From the NCBI RefSeq assembly GCF_012396125.1, contig NZ_JAAXOX010000014.1:46244-110243 (forward strand): a DNA stretch of 64,000 bases, written 5' to 3'. Under the pieces are notes generated by a model. It was not told the DNA's origin, ran no database searches, and worked only from the letters and a program-made list of their open reading frames with translations. Within the stretch, counting starts at the first letter, position 1, and every line of letters begins with the position of its first letter. A program made the translations under genes and the position numbers. The stretch is from Cellulomonas denverensis. Lineage in GTDB: Bacteria > Actinomycetota > Actinomycetes > Actinomycetales > Cellulomonadaceae. Shown in pieces: positions 26,746-35,003 of this stretch.

Positions 26746-27021
26746 ATGAGCAACGACACGACAGCCAGCGACGGCGGCCACGTGCTCAACGCGCTCGCGC
26801 GCATCGTGCGCGGCACCGAAGGCAACATGGGGGCCGGCTGGAACGCCAGGATCGCGGACCGGCTGGACGCCGCCGCCGACGAGATCTTCCAGCTGGCCGG
26901 GCTGCGCGGCGAGAGCCTAGCGGCCGCGCGGGGCTACGTCGGCGACGAGTGGGTGACCGACCTGCTGAACTGCCTGTACCCAGGTCCCGAGTTGGCGGCC
27001 AGGCGCGACAAGATCACGTGA
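26746..27021 (+). CDS. Conserved hypothetical small acidic protein
   Basis: 91 residues, ATG at 26746 with GAGGGG upstream. The sequence is soluble and mostly helical (IADRLDAAADEIFQLAGLRG, then VTDLLNCLYPGPEL), with no known motif. Codon bias is high-GC, unlike the divergent OLD-like gene 190 bp away. Function unknown. Confidence 0.6.
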   Translation: MSNDTTASDGGHVLNALARIVRGTEGNMGAGWNARIADRLDAAADEIFQLAGLRGESLAAARGYVGDEWVTDLLNCLYPGPELAARRDKIT

Positions 27022-27091
27022 CGGCCGCGATGCCGGCGTGCGAGGTCGACCCGCCCGCGCGAGACTTCCGACGTCGACGAAGGGAGTGACC

Positions 27092-27316
27092 GTGAGCGAC
27101 GGCAACGGGGTGCACACCGTCCACCGGGACGATTCATGGCTCAACGAGATCGGCGGGTCACAAGTGGGCTCGACCCACTCAACTAAGGACCCCGCCGTGG
27201 CCGAAGGGCGGCAGCTCGCGATCGAGCGCGGCCTGGAGCACCACATCCATGGTCTCGACGGCCTGGTGCACGAGAAGAACTCGTACGGGAACGATCCAAG
27301 GAACATCCCCGGCTAG
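27092..27316 (+). CDS. DUF2188-domain protein
   Basis: 74 residues. The pattern VHTVHRDDSWLNEIGGS...GRQLAIERGLEHHIHGLDG...EKNSYGNDP is that of DUF2188, small proteins usually annotated without function. GTG at 27092 follows AGGGAG at good spacing. It may be co-transcribed with the preceding small gene (70-bp gap). Confidence 0.75.
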   Translation: MSDGNGVHTVHRDDSWLNEIGGSQVGSTHSTKDPAVAEGRQLAIERGLEHHIHGLDGLVHEKNSYGNDPRNIPG

Positions 27317-27372
27317 AACAACCCCCGGCCGCGGCGGCTGGCTGCTCCTGGTGGCCGGGGGCCATCTACAGT

Positions 27373-27567
27373 GTGCCGCGCGAGGCCGCGACGAGCCTCG
27401 ACACCGGCGTCTGTGCGATGGCCTCGATGCACGCCCTGGGGGCTGCGGGGTACACGTTCGCGTGGCACCCGTCGCAGCAGCCGGCGGCGAACCGACGCCC
27501 ACAGATGTACGGCGTCGACGTCGCTGACGGCACGCCAGGCTTCGGGGAGGACTCAGCGCGGAGCTGA
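27373..27567 (+). CDS. Possible small protein, hypothetical
   Basis: A 64-residue frame from GTG 27373 whose third codon positions are almost all G or C, as in true genes here. An antisense frame over the same DNA fits less well. No ribosome site is evident and no family is recognised, so this is tentative. Confidence 0.35.
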   Translation: MPREAATSLDTGVCAMASMHALGAAGYTFAWHPSQQPAANRRPQMYGVDVADGTPGFGEDSARS

Positions 27568-27668
27568 GACCTCGTCAACCGGCAGGTCCGCTCGAGCACT
27601 TGGCGGCGTCCCATATTGATGACCGTCGGTACTCCGGCACCGAGGGCGCCGACTTGGCTCGGCTCTTG

Positions 27669-29687
27669 TCAACGTGGCCGCAGATCCAGTCGACGCAGGA
27701 GCTGAGCGTTCAGGGCGACGACGATCGTGGACACGGACATGAGGATGGCCCCGACGGACATCGGCATGACGAAACCGATGGGTGCGAGCACGCCGGCAAG
27801 CGGCACAGCGATGAGGTTGTAGCCAGCGGCCCACCACAGGTTCTGCTTCATCTTGCGGTAGCTGGCAGTGGACAGATCGATGACCGAGACGACGGATCGA
27901 GGGTCGTCGCTGGCGAGGATCACGCCGGCGGAGGCGATCGCGACATCGGTGCCGGCGCCGATGGCGATGCCGACATCGGCCTGCGCGAGGGCGGGGGCGT
28001 CGTTGACGCCGTCGCCGACCATCGCCACGGTGCCTCCCTCGCGCTGGAGCTCGGCGACCTTGGCGGACTTGTCCTCGGGCCGGACACCGGCGAAGACCCG
28101 GTCGATGCCGATCTCGGCGGCGACGGTGCGGGCGACGGCCTCCGCGTCGCCAGTGATCATCACGACGTCGACGTCGCGGTCGTGGAGCTGCCGGATTGCG
28201 GCCCGGGACTCCTCGCGGATCTCGTCGGCGAGCTTCAGAGCCCCGGCCGGGCGGCCGTCGACGAGCACATGCAGAATGATCGCTCCTTCGCTGCGCCATT
28301 GGTCGATGCCATCGAGCTCGTCGACACCGCTCTGGTGCAGCAGGCTGGGGCCTCCGACCTCGACGGTCCGGCCGCCGACGCGGGCGCGGACGCCGACCGC
28401 TGGGGACGAGGTGAACTCGGCGGCGGCCGGCACGTGCAGGTCGCTCGCGGCCGAGACGATCGCCTGCGCGAGCGGGTGCTCGCTGTCGGCCTCGGCGGCC
28501 GCGGCCAGCGCCAGAACCTCGTCGCGGTCGAAACCGGGGGTGGGCCGCACGTCGGTCACGGTCGGCTGGCCCTTGGTTAGGGTGCCGGTCTTGTCGAACA
28601 CCACGGTGCTGACCGTGCGCATGCTCTCCAGGGCCAGGCGGTCCTTGACGAGGATGCCGCCGCGGGCGGCGCGCTCGGTGGCGATGGACACCACGAGGGG
28701 GATCGCCAGGCCGAGGGCGTGGGGGCAGGCGATCACCAGGACGGTGATGGTGCGGATCACGGCAGCGTCGGGCTGGCCGGCGATCGACCAGACGACGGCG
28801 GTGACGGCGGCCGCACCGAGGGCGAACCAGAACAGCAGCGCGGCTGCCGTGTCCGCCAGTCGCTGCGCGCGCGAGGTCGAGTTCTGCGCTTCGAGCACGA
28901 GCCTGCGGATGCCGGCCAGCGCGGTGTCGTCTCCGACGGCGGTCACCCGCAGCCGTAGGGCGGAGTCGGTGGCGACGGTGCCGGCGACAACCCGGTCCCC
29001 GGCGGAGCGCCGCACGGTGCGGGACTCACCGGTGACCATCGACTCGTCCATCTCGGCGGCGCCGTCGATGATCGCGCCGTCTGCGGGAACCCTGGCTCCG
29101 GGTCGCACGAGCACCACGTCGTCGACCGCGAGGTCGGACGGGGCGACCCGGACCACGTCGTTGCCCTCGACGCGCTCGGCCTCGTCGGGCAGCAGAGCGG
29201 CCAGGGAGTCGAGAGCGGAGGTCGTCTGAGCGAGCGAGCGCATCTCGATCCAGTGCCCGAGCAGCATGATCACGATGAGAAGCGCGAGCTCCCACCAGAA
29301 GTCGAGTCCGTGGGCGACGACACCCAGGGTCGCGAGCCACGACGCGACGAACGCCACGGTGATCGCCAACGCGACGAGCAGCATCATCCCGGGGCGCTTG
29401 GCGCGCAGCTCCTGGGCGGCACCGGTCAGGAACGGCGCGCCGCCCCAAGTGAACATGACCGTGCCGAGCACGGGCGAGACCCACGCCACCCAGGTTGCGT
29501 CGGGCAGCTCGTAGCCCAGGAGCATCGCGAACATGGCGCTGGCGGCGACGACCGGGACCGCGAGCACGAGCATGACCCAGAACAGGCGGCGGAACCGGTC
29601 GACGTGACCGGCATGGCTGCCGTGGCCTGTATGCCCCTCGTGGCCACCGTGCGCGTCCTGGTGGTCAGGCGGCACCGCTGCAGTCAC
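27669..29687 (-). CDS. CopB-like copper P-type ATPase, 5' end separated by an IS
   Basis: 672 residues from GTG 29687. A short His-rich start is followed by a TGES-type actuator motif (VTGESR), IACPHALGL as the transmembrane metal motif (CPH, the CopB/P1B-3 class), DKTGT in the P domain and GDGVNDAP in the hinge. It exports copper. The frame extends upstream to 29756 and there meets an IS. The original start is at 31117, and removing the IS with one TSD copy restores a continuous His-rich N terminus. The present product must start internally or from IS transcription. Paralogue of the gene at 1-808. Confidence 0.88.
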   Translation of the reverse strand: MTAAVPPDHQDAHGGHEGHTGHGSHAGHVDRFRRLFWVMLVLAVPVVAASAMFAMLLGYELPDATWVAWVSPVLGTVMFTWGGAPFLTGAAQELRAKRPGMMLLVALAITVAFVASWLATLGVVAHGLDFWWELALLIVIMLLGHWIEMRSLAQTTSALDSLAALLPDEAERVEGNDVVRVAPSDLAVDDVVLVRPGARVPADGAIIDGAAEMDESMVTGESRTVRRSAGDRVVAGTVATDSALRLRVTAVGDDTALAGIRRLVLEAQNSTSRAQRLADTAAALLFWFALGAAAVTAVVWSIAGQPDAAVIRTITVLVIACPHALGLAIPLVVSIATERAARGGILVKDRLALESMRTVSTVVFDKTGTLTKGQPTVTDVRPTPGFDRDEVLALAAAAEADSEHPLAQAIVSAASDLHVPAAAEFTSSPAVGVRARVGGRTVEVGGPSLLHQSGVDELDGIDQWRSEGAIILHVLVDGRPAGALKLADEIREESRAAIRQLHDRDVDVVMITGDAEAVARTVAAEIGIDRVFAGVRPEDKSAKVAELQREGGTVAMVGDGVNDAPALAQADVGIAIGAGTDVAIASAGVILASDDPRSVVSVIDLSTASYRKMKQNLWWAAGYNLIAVPLAGVLAPIGFVMPMSVGAILMSVSTIVVALNAQLLRRLDLRPR

Positions 29688-29771
29688 GGTCGCGGGGTGC
29701 CCATGGTGCTCCTGCGTCGTCTGCCCGTCGGGCGTGTGCCCTCCATGTCCGTGGTGTGAACCGCCCCGGGT

Positions 29772-30689
29772 TCAGTGGAGGCTCGGTTCTCTGGTCTCCA
29801 GCGTCGTTGACGTGTGGTTCTGACGGTAGTGGTTCGTCTCGTGCTCGGCTGGCGGGATGTCGCCGAGCTCGGTGTGCAGGCGGCGGTTGTTGAACCAGTC
29901 GACCCATTCCAGGGTCGCGATCTCGACGTCGTCCAGGGTCCGCCAGGGCCCGCGGCGGCGGATCAGCTCGGTCTTGAACAGCCCGATCGTGGACTCGGCC
30001 AGGGCGTTGTCGTAGGCGTCCGCGACCGTGCCGATCGAAGCCCGGATGCCGTGTGCGGCGTGGCGCTCGGTCAGCGCCAGCGAGACGTACTGGGACCCGG
30101 CGTCGCTGTGATGGATCAGCCCGGTCAGGTCCGTCACGCCGGTGCGGCCGCGTGCCCAGGTGGCCATCTCCAAGGTGTCGGTGACCAGGGCCGCGCGCAT
30201 GTTCGTGTCGGCCTTCCAGCCCACGATCATCCTCGAGAACACGTCGATCACGAACGCGACGTAGACGAACCCCGACCACGCGCGGACGTAGGTGAAGTCC
30301 GCGACCCACAACTGGTTCGGTGCGGTCGCGGTGAACGCCCGGTTGACCAGATCACCGGCCCGGACCCCGTCCTTGCCCGGGATCGTCGTGCGCTTGGCTC
30401 GACCGCGGACCGCTCCGCGCAGGTCAGCAGCCCGCATGAGCCGCTCGACCGGGCAGCGCCCGACCGAATGCCCGAGTCGGTGCAGGTGCTTCCACATCTT
30501 CCGCGCGCCGTAGACGCCGTAGTTCGCGGCGTGCTCGACCGTGATCACCTCGCTCAGCGCGGCGTCGGTGACCGACCGGGCCGAGGGCGGGCGGGCCTTG
30601 GCGGAGTAGTACGTGCTCGGGGCGACCTGCAGCTGGACGCAGATCGGCTCGACCCCGAACTCGGCACGGTGGGCGTCGATGAACGCGAC
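29772..30689 (-). CDS. IS3-family transposase OrfB (element B), start codon altered
   Basis: The full OrfB region (~305 codons) with DDE residues in VADFTYV, HHSDAGS and AESTIGLF. At the position where element A has the overlapping start TAGTG, this copy reads TAGTC, so the GTG start is gone. The first in-frame start is an internal GTG at 30548, which would drop the N-terminal HTH region. Expression of a full OrfB would require ribosomal frameshifting from orfA. Confidence 0.85.
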   Translation of the reverse strand, partial: VAFIDAHRAEFGVEPICVQLQVAPSTYYSAKARPPSARSVTDAALSEVITVEHAANYGVYGARKMWKHLHRLGHSVGRCPVERLMRAADLRGAVRGRAKRTTIPGKDGVRAGDLVNRAFTATAPNQLWVADFTYVRAWSGFVYVAFVIDVFSRMIVGWKADTNMRAALVTDTLEMATWARGRTGVTDLTGLIHHSDAGSQYVSLALTERHAAHGIRASIGTVADAYDNALAESTIGLFKTELIRRRGPWRTLDDVEIATLEWVDWFNNRRLHTELGDIPPAEHETNHYRQNHTSTTLETREPSLH

Positions 30690-31009
30690 TACCTGGGTGA
30701 CGGGCGGTCGAGCTCCGCCGCGAAGAAAGCCGACGCGCTACGCAGGATCGCGTTCGCCCGCCGCAGCTCCCGGTTCTCCCGCTCCAGCTCGGCCAGCCGC
30801 TGCGCGTCGCTCGTGGTGGTCCCGGGCCGGTCGCCCGCGTCGATCTCGACCTGATTCACCCACCCACGCAGCGTCTCGGGATTGATCCCGAGCTGCTCAC
30901 CGATCCGCCGGCACGCCGCCGGACGGGTCACCGGGTCCCTCTTCGCGTCCAGCACGAGCCGGACCGCGCGCTCACGCAGCTCGTCGGGGTACTTCCTCGG
31001 TGCAGCCAT
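30689..31009 (-). CDS. IS3-family transposase OrfA (element B)
   Basis: 106 residues starting MAAPRKYPDELRERA, with the HTH IGEQLGINPETLRGW and a leucine coiled coil ([18 protein letters not shown]). It is close to OrfA of element A with a handful of substitutions. Complete. Confidence 0.92.
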   Translation of the reverse strand: MAAPRKYPDELRERAVRLVLDAKRDPVTRPAACRRIGEQLGINPETLRGWVNQVEIDAGDRPGTTTSDAQRLAELERENRELRRANAILRSASAFFAAELDRPSPR

Positions 31010-31060
31010 GACCCTCATCCTCCGTGGATTGAGAGCCTCCATGGAACCCGGGGCGGTTCA

Positions 31061-31117
31061 GTGGGCCGTACTCGGTGCATCGACGGGCCCGTGCCCGGTG
31101 TGGTCCTCGAGGCTCAT
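31061..31117 (-). pseudogene. 5' end of the IS-interrupted CopB-like ATPase
   Basis: ATG at 31117 follows a GAGAGG site and encodes 19 residues (MSLEDHTGHGPVDAPSTAH) up to the IS. Joining base 31061 to 29753 after removing the duplicated GTG gives an unbroken His-rich frame into the ATPase at 29687. The CsoR box lies 58 bp upstream. Confidence 0.88.
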
Positions 31118-31174
31118 CGCGGTGGTCCTCTCTCGTGATCCGACCCGGAGTGGGGCTTCGCCCGCTCAAACGGC

Positions 31175-31191
31175 ATACCCCCCGAGGGTAT
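31175..31191 (-). promoter_or_regulatory. CsoR-type operator before the interrupted CopB-like gene
   Basis: ATACCCCCCGAGGGTAT, a CsoR-type G/C-tract inverted repeat like those at 852-868 and 39855-39871. It sits between csoR and the original ATPase start, so it probably served the ATPase and is now cut off from the ATPase body by the IS. Confidence 0.78.
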
Positions 31192-31290
31192 TCCGACTCC
31201 ACGATGCATGTGTCTCGTCCTTGCGGTTCGCGGTCTGCGGTCTGCGGGATCGTCGGGTGACGAACCGCGCTCCAGGCACGCTCTCGGGTG

Positions 31291-31569
31291 TCAGGCGCGA
31301 AGCAGGCGGGCGATCGCCTGCGATACCTCGTCGACACGCTCGTCCTGCACGTCTGCGGACGCCTGCGCGGCTTGCGAGAGGCAGTGACGGATGTGGTCGT
31401 CGAGGAGTTGACGCGCGACTGCCTGGAGGGCACCGGATGCGGCGGCGATCTGCGTGAGCACGTCGATGCAGTACGAACCGCTCTCGATCATGGTCGCGAC
31501 GCCGCGCACTTGCCCTTCGAGGCGGCGCAGGCGCCGGAGAACGGCCTCGTCTTCAGCCGTGGTCCTCAT
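31291..31569 (-). CDS. csoR: Copper-sensing repressor CsoR
   Basis: 92 residues of the all-helical CsoR/RcnR family. The Cu(I) ligand triad Cys34 (SGSYCIDVL), His59 and Cys63 (DDHIRHCL) is intact, which separates CsoR from Ni- or formaldehyde-sensing relatives. Apo-protein binds G/C-tract operators and Cu(I) releases it. The start ATG at 31569 gives the family length. It is encoded just upstream of the ATPase it likely controls; the same box occurs before the ATPases at 1-808 and 37091-39796. Confidence 0.93.
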   Translation of the reverse strand: MRTTAEDEAVLRRLRRLEGQVRGVATMIESGSYCIDVLTQIAAASGALQAVARQLLDDHIRHCLSQAAQASADVQDERVDEVSQAIARLLRA

Positions 31570-31754
31570 GGCGGCCTCCCGTCGGGGTATCGCCCGGCGC
31601 ACACTGTGCGCCGGCGCGGGGGTCTCGTCCGCGCGTGTGCACGGCAACTCCTCCGCTGCGCGCGGGGGAACCGACTCGGCAGCAACGCTATGAGCTGGCC
31701 GTCGAGGCGCGCTCACGATGCGGTCAAGGTCTGATGAACGCGGTCGGGCGCGGG

Positions 31755-32252
31755 CTACCGCAGGAGCTCGACGTTGAGCTGCTGGCGGACCGCGAGCAAG
31801 GCGAGCAGCAGTGTCGTGATCAGCCCCGCAGCGGCACGCGCAGGCCGGCGGTCGGCGAGGTCGAGCCCGAGCCATCTGCTGGTCGCGGTGCCGGCGCACC
31901 ACCGCAGCACAGCCAGCGCGGCCCCGGTCATCAGGATCGGGCCGAGCGGGTTGTATTTCCATGCTGCTGCGAGATCGCCCATCGCGGCGAGCCGCACGGA
32001 CCGCGTTCCGCCGCACAGGGGGTCCATGACAGAAAACCAGCGGTGCAGCGGCCCGTGAAGGTCCACCGGCGGCAGGCCCAGCCAGGCCATCAGCCCTGCG
32101 GCCACTAGACCGAGCGCTGCGACGGGCGCGAGCGCCGGCCACCGGTCTCGCTCGTCGAGGCTGACGGTGATCCACGAGCGCGACGCCGGCGGGGTGGCGA
32201 CGTGGGTCGGGCCGGGTGGCTGCCGCGGCGGGCGCCGGTCGCGCCGTCTCAT
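31755..32252 (-). CDS. DUF2752 membrane protein
   Basis: 165 residues. The DUF2752 core shows GLPPVDLHGPLHRWF followed by DPLCGGTRSV and KYNPLGP, with two to three hydrophobic helices. Function is unknown in the family. The ATG overlaps the stop of the multicopper oxidase by 4 nt (ATGA), so the two are translationally coupled; a role in copper handling at the membrane is inferred only from that. The Arg-rich N terminus is cytoplasmic. Confidence 0.8.
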   Translation of the reverse strand: MRRRDRRPPRQPPGPTHVATPPASRSWITVSLDERDRWPALAPVAALGLVAAGLMAWLGLPPVDLHGPLHRWFSVMDPLCGGTRSVRLAAMGDLAAAWKYNPLGPILMTGAALAVLRWCAGTATSRWLGLDLADRRPARAAAGLITTLLLALLAVRQQLNVELLR

Positions 32253-33643
32253 GTCGCCGTGATGCTGGTCATCATCCCGGCGTCCTCGTGATCGAGGATG
32301 TGGCAGTGGACCATCCAGGTCCCGGGCTGCTCGAAGGTCACGGCGACGTCGACGTAGCTGTCCGGTGGCACCGCCACGGTGTCCTTCCACACTTCCCGCT
32401 CGAGGGCCTGGCCGTCGGTGGATAGCACCCGGAAGTGCGCGCCGTGCACGTGCATCGGGTGGTCCATTCGGTGCTGCCCGGCGTTGCGGAAACGCACGAG
32501 GTAGGTGCGCCCGACCTGCACGTCGAACGTCTCAGCGTCGGGGAAGACGTCGCCGTTGATCGTCCAGGCCATGCCCATGCCTGCGGACATCGTCATCGCG
32601 TCGGCGAGCACCATCTCGATGTCCGGTTCGCGGCTCAGCAGGTCGGGGTCGAGGTCGCTGGGTGCGGGCGGGATGAAGGGCGAGACGGCCGCGGGAGCGT
32701 CCGAGGCGGTGTAGTGGACGGGGATGGTCATTCCGTTGTCGCGCTCGTTGGTGATCGACAAGCCCGACCCCAGGTGGCCGACCGGGGCGACCTCGACGTC
32801 GTAGCGCTCGCCTGGGGCGATGCTGAGCCGGCGGGTGTTGTAGGGCTCGACGAGGGGTGCGCCGTCGGTGTGGGTGACGCGCACGTCGAGTGGGAACGTC
32901 AGGTCCTGGGTCTTGGCGGTCGAGGCGTTCACCAGCCGGAGCTTGGCGATCTGCCCGCCGGTGATGCTGATCGGCTCGATGTCCTGGCCGGTGCGGCCGT
33001 TGACGGTGTCGACGTCGCCGACGACCTCCATGTGACCGGTGGTGCGATCCACGACCCAGTCGTCGAGCACGAGGACCTGGTCGAGGTCGTAGCGCGCGTC
33101 CGCGGGTTCGCGGACGATGAACGGTGCATACATGCCGCGATCGACCTGGTCGCGCACCGGTCGTTCGTGTGAGTGGTACCAGTACGTTCCTGGGCGGGCA
33201 GCGGTGAACTCGTACCGGTGCTCTCGTCCGGGGTCGATCAGGATGCCTGGACCGTCCTGGTCGGCGGGCACGCTCATCCCGTGCCAGTGGATGTTGGTCG
33301 CGGTGTCGGTCGAGTTCGTGACGTCGATCTGCAGCCGCTGCCCTACGTCGACGACGATCGGCACCCCGGCCCCGTGGACGACTTCGCTTGCAGCGTCCGC
33401 GTAGAGATACCGTTCGACGGACCGACCACCCAGCGTCATCTCTGCGGTGGTGATGTCGAGGTCGACGACCCCCTGCGTGGTCGCTCCGGTGATGTCGTAC
33501 CGGTCGACCGCGGGGAGATCGATGCTCTCCTGGACCGCGGTGTCTGCGGCGGGAGCCAGCGCACGGCTGACCGCGAACGCAGCACCGCCCGCGGCCAGGA
33601 CGACGGCGGTCGTTGCGACGACGACAGGACGACGGCGGATCAT
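32249..33643 (-). CDS. Multicopper oxidase (CueO/laccase type)
   Basis: 464 residues with an N-terminal membrane/signal region (VVVATTAVVLAAGGAAFAV). The four copper-binding motifs are in order: HWHGMS, YHSHERP, HPMHVHGAH, and the T1/T2/T3 motif HCHILDHEDAGM. It oxidises Cu(I) to less toxic Cu(II), and possibly other metals or phenols, on the outer face. The lack of a long Met-rich insert distinguishes it from E. coli CueO. A hairpin is 77 bp upstream of its start. First gene of an operon with the DUF2752 gene. Confidence 0.92.
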   Translation of the reverse strand: MIRRRPVVVATTAVVLAAGGAAFAVSRALAPAADTAVQESIDLPAVDRYDITGATTQGVVDLDITTAEMTLGGRSVERYLYADAASEVVHGAGVPIVVDVGQRLQIDVTNSTDTATNIHWHGMSVPADQDGPGILIDPGREHRYEFTAARPGTYWYHSHERPVRDQVDRGMYAPFIVREPADARYDLDQVLVLDDWVVDRTTGHMEVVGDVDTVNGRTGQDIEPISITGGQIAKLRLVNASTAKTQDLTFPLDVRVTHTDGAPLVEPYNTRRLSIAPGERYDVEVAPVGHLGSGLSITNERDNGMTIPVHYTASDAPAAVSPFIPPAPSDLDPDLLSREPDIEMVLADAMTMSAGMGMAWTINGDVFPDAETFDVQVGRTYLVRFRNAGQHRMDHPMHVHGAHFRVLSTDGQALEREVWKDTVAVPPDSYVDVAVTFEQPGTWMVHCHILDHEDAGMMTSITAT

Positions 33644-33897
33644 GCTCGGGGTGCTCCTCAGGCGATCGATCCGGGGTCTGGGGACCCCTCGGCTCCCGTC
33701 TAGCGTCGCTTGTGTAGATCAAGCCGCTTCAGCGGCTTCCATGAAGTTTCGCTGAAGTTCCCGACGAGGCGGTGCGTGCGTCCACGACACACCGTGCGCG
33801 AGACGAACGCTCGCGACCAGCGACTTCGCCCGCCCTGCGGGGCGCCGTGCGGCGGTCTCGAGACCTGTTCGCACGCCAGGATTGCGCCGGTGGGCGA
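33644..33897. other. Divergent intergenic region
   Basis: About 250 bp before the riboswitch promoter. It presumably holds the oxidase promoter (minus strand) and contains a short perfect hairpin AAGCCGCT-TC-AGCGGCTT at 33721-33738. No frame is supported. Confidence 0.5.
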
Positions 33898-33925
33898 TGA
33901 CAGCACCGCATGGGCTGCCTAGCAT
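33898..33925 (+). promoter_or_regulatory. Candidate promoter of the riboswitch-NlpC/P60 transcript
   Basis: TGACAG (33898-33903) and TAGCAT (33920-33925) with a 16-bp spacer. The inferred start is near 33931, about 40 nt before the P1 stem of the riboswitch. Confidence 0.4.
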
Positions 33926-33971
33926 CGTCGCGACCCAGGCGCCGACTGGGTGGGTCGAGCAGAACGCCGAG

Positions 33972-34125
33972 TCCTGCCGCTGCTCGACGACCCGCAGACC
34001 GCACGGGCAGGAGCGGGGGAACCAGGATGGACGGGCACGTCGTGCCCTTGGGGTGAAGCCGGTCTCGATGGACCGGCCGGGCTGCTCCGGCCCGAACCCG
34101 ACAGCTCACCTCGCAGGCGGCAGGA
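33972..34125 (+). ncRNA. Cyclic di-AMP riboswitch (ydaO/yuaA type)
   Basis: Hallmark conserved blocks occur in order: gcgggggaacc, ggggtgaa, then cccgaacccgacagc followed by tcacctcgcaggcg. The outer P1 stem is formed by tcctgccgctgc (33972-33983) and gcaggcggcagga (34113-34125). The 3' strand of P1 contains most of the gene's ribosome site (CAGGAG, 34121-34126), 6 nt before the ATG at 34133. Ligand binding stabilises P1 and would therefore hide the site. In actinobacteria this class commonly controls wall hydrolases, as here. Confidence 0.93.
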
Positions 34126-34132
34126 GTCGTCG

Positions 34133-34924
34133 ATGCCCGCACGCCCCTTCGCCCGAGCGCGCCACCGCGCGGCCGGGCGCAGCCGAACGCCCCTGACCGA
34201 CGCACAGGCCGTGGCCGCCTCCGGTCTGTCTGCCGCCGGGCGCCGCACCGGAGCTGCCGTGGCGACGTCGGGCATGGTCGTCTCCCTGGTGGCAGCCCCG
34301 GCGTCCGCGGCGGTGCCCTCCCATCACGAGAGCCGGATCGCGCTGCTGGACACTGCACGACTCACGTCGGCGGCCAGAGCGGTGATCGAGTCCGGGCCGG
34401 TCGTCGCGACTCCGGCCGAGGCGACCTGGACGTTCGACAATCCCGTTGCTACGGCGGTAACGCCACCGCCGGCCCCCGAGCCGGAGCCGGAGCCGCAGCC
34501 CGAGCAGGCCCCGGCTGCGACTCGCAGCACGGCCCGGGACGAGACGCCTGCACCGTCGCCCGGGATCGGGGCGCCCGCGCCGGCCAGCGCGAACGGCAGC
34601 GCGATCGTCGAGGCAGCATCGAGCCTCGTGGGGGTGCCCTACGTGTGGGGCGGCACCACGCCCAGCGGCTTCGACTGCTCGGGGTTCACCTCGTACGTGT
34701 ACGCGCAGGTCGGGGTGACGCTGCCGCGGACGTCCGCGCAGCAGCGGTACGCGGGGGTCGAGGTGCCGCGGGACCAGGCTCAGCCCGGCGACCTGATCTG
34801 GTCGCCGGGGCACATCTCGATCTACGCCGGCGGGAACCTGCAGGTCGATGCGCCGGTTCCGGGCAAGGCCGTGCAGATCCGCGAGATCTGGCAGACCTCG
34901 CCGGTGTTCATCCGGGTCGGCTGA
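34133..34924 (+). CDS. NlpC/P60 peptidoglycan hydrolase
   Basis: 263 residues. An N-terminal hydrophobic segment (~45-63) acts as signal or anchor, then a Pro/Glu-rich spacer, then an NlpC/P60 domain with the catalytic Cys in GFDCSGFT and His in SPGHISIY. It cleaves peptide stems of peptidoglycan outside the cell. The spacer carries a PAEATW sequence also found in the VanY protein at 40077-41411. Translation is probably switched off by c-di-AMP through the leader at 33972-34125. Confidence 0.9.
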   Translation: MPARPFARARHRAAGRSRTPLTDAQAVAASGLSAAGRRTGAAVATSGMVVSLVAAPASAAVPSHHESRIALLDTARLTSAARAVIESGPVVATPAEATWTFDNPVATAVTPPPAPEPEPEPQPEQAPAATRSTARDETPAPSPGIGAPAPASANGSAIVEAASSLVGVPYVWGGTTPSGFDCSGFTSYVYAQVGVTLPRTSAQQRYAGVEVPRDQAQPGDLIWSPGHISIYAGGNLQVDAPVPGKAVQIREIWQTSPVFIRVG

Positions 34925-34927
34925 CGC

Positions 34928-34966
34928 CAGCGCTGTGCGGCGTCGCGGTCGCGCCGTACAGCGCTG
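34928..34966. terminator. Hairpin after the NlpC/P60 gene
   Basis: 15-bp arms starting CAGCGCTGT with one mismatch and a 9-nt loop, 4 bp after the stop. There is no long U-tract. It sits between convergent genes and may serve both. Confidence 0.6.
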
Positions 34967-35003
34967 TGCCGACGGGCGGCGTGGAGGTGCACCGTCGGGA
35001 GCT

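Larger units (their letters stand above)
29757..31060 (-). mobile_element. IS3-family element B (1304 bp) inserted in the CopB-like gene
   Basis: Ends TGAACCGCCCCGG at 29757 and its complement ending at 31060, with a direct GTG duplication on both sides (29754-29756 and 31061-31063). It carries orfA and orfB related to element A, without the 47-bp duplication. The clean duplication shows a simple insertion into the ATPase reading frame. Confidence 0.93.

Noticed and set aside
31291..32175. A 294-residue fusion including CsoR
   Set aside because: Only the last 92 residues match CsoR; the upstream part is Arg/Ala-rich antisense-like sequence overlapping the DUF2752 gene, and the ATG at 31569 gives the family length.
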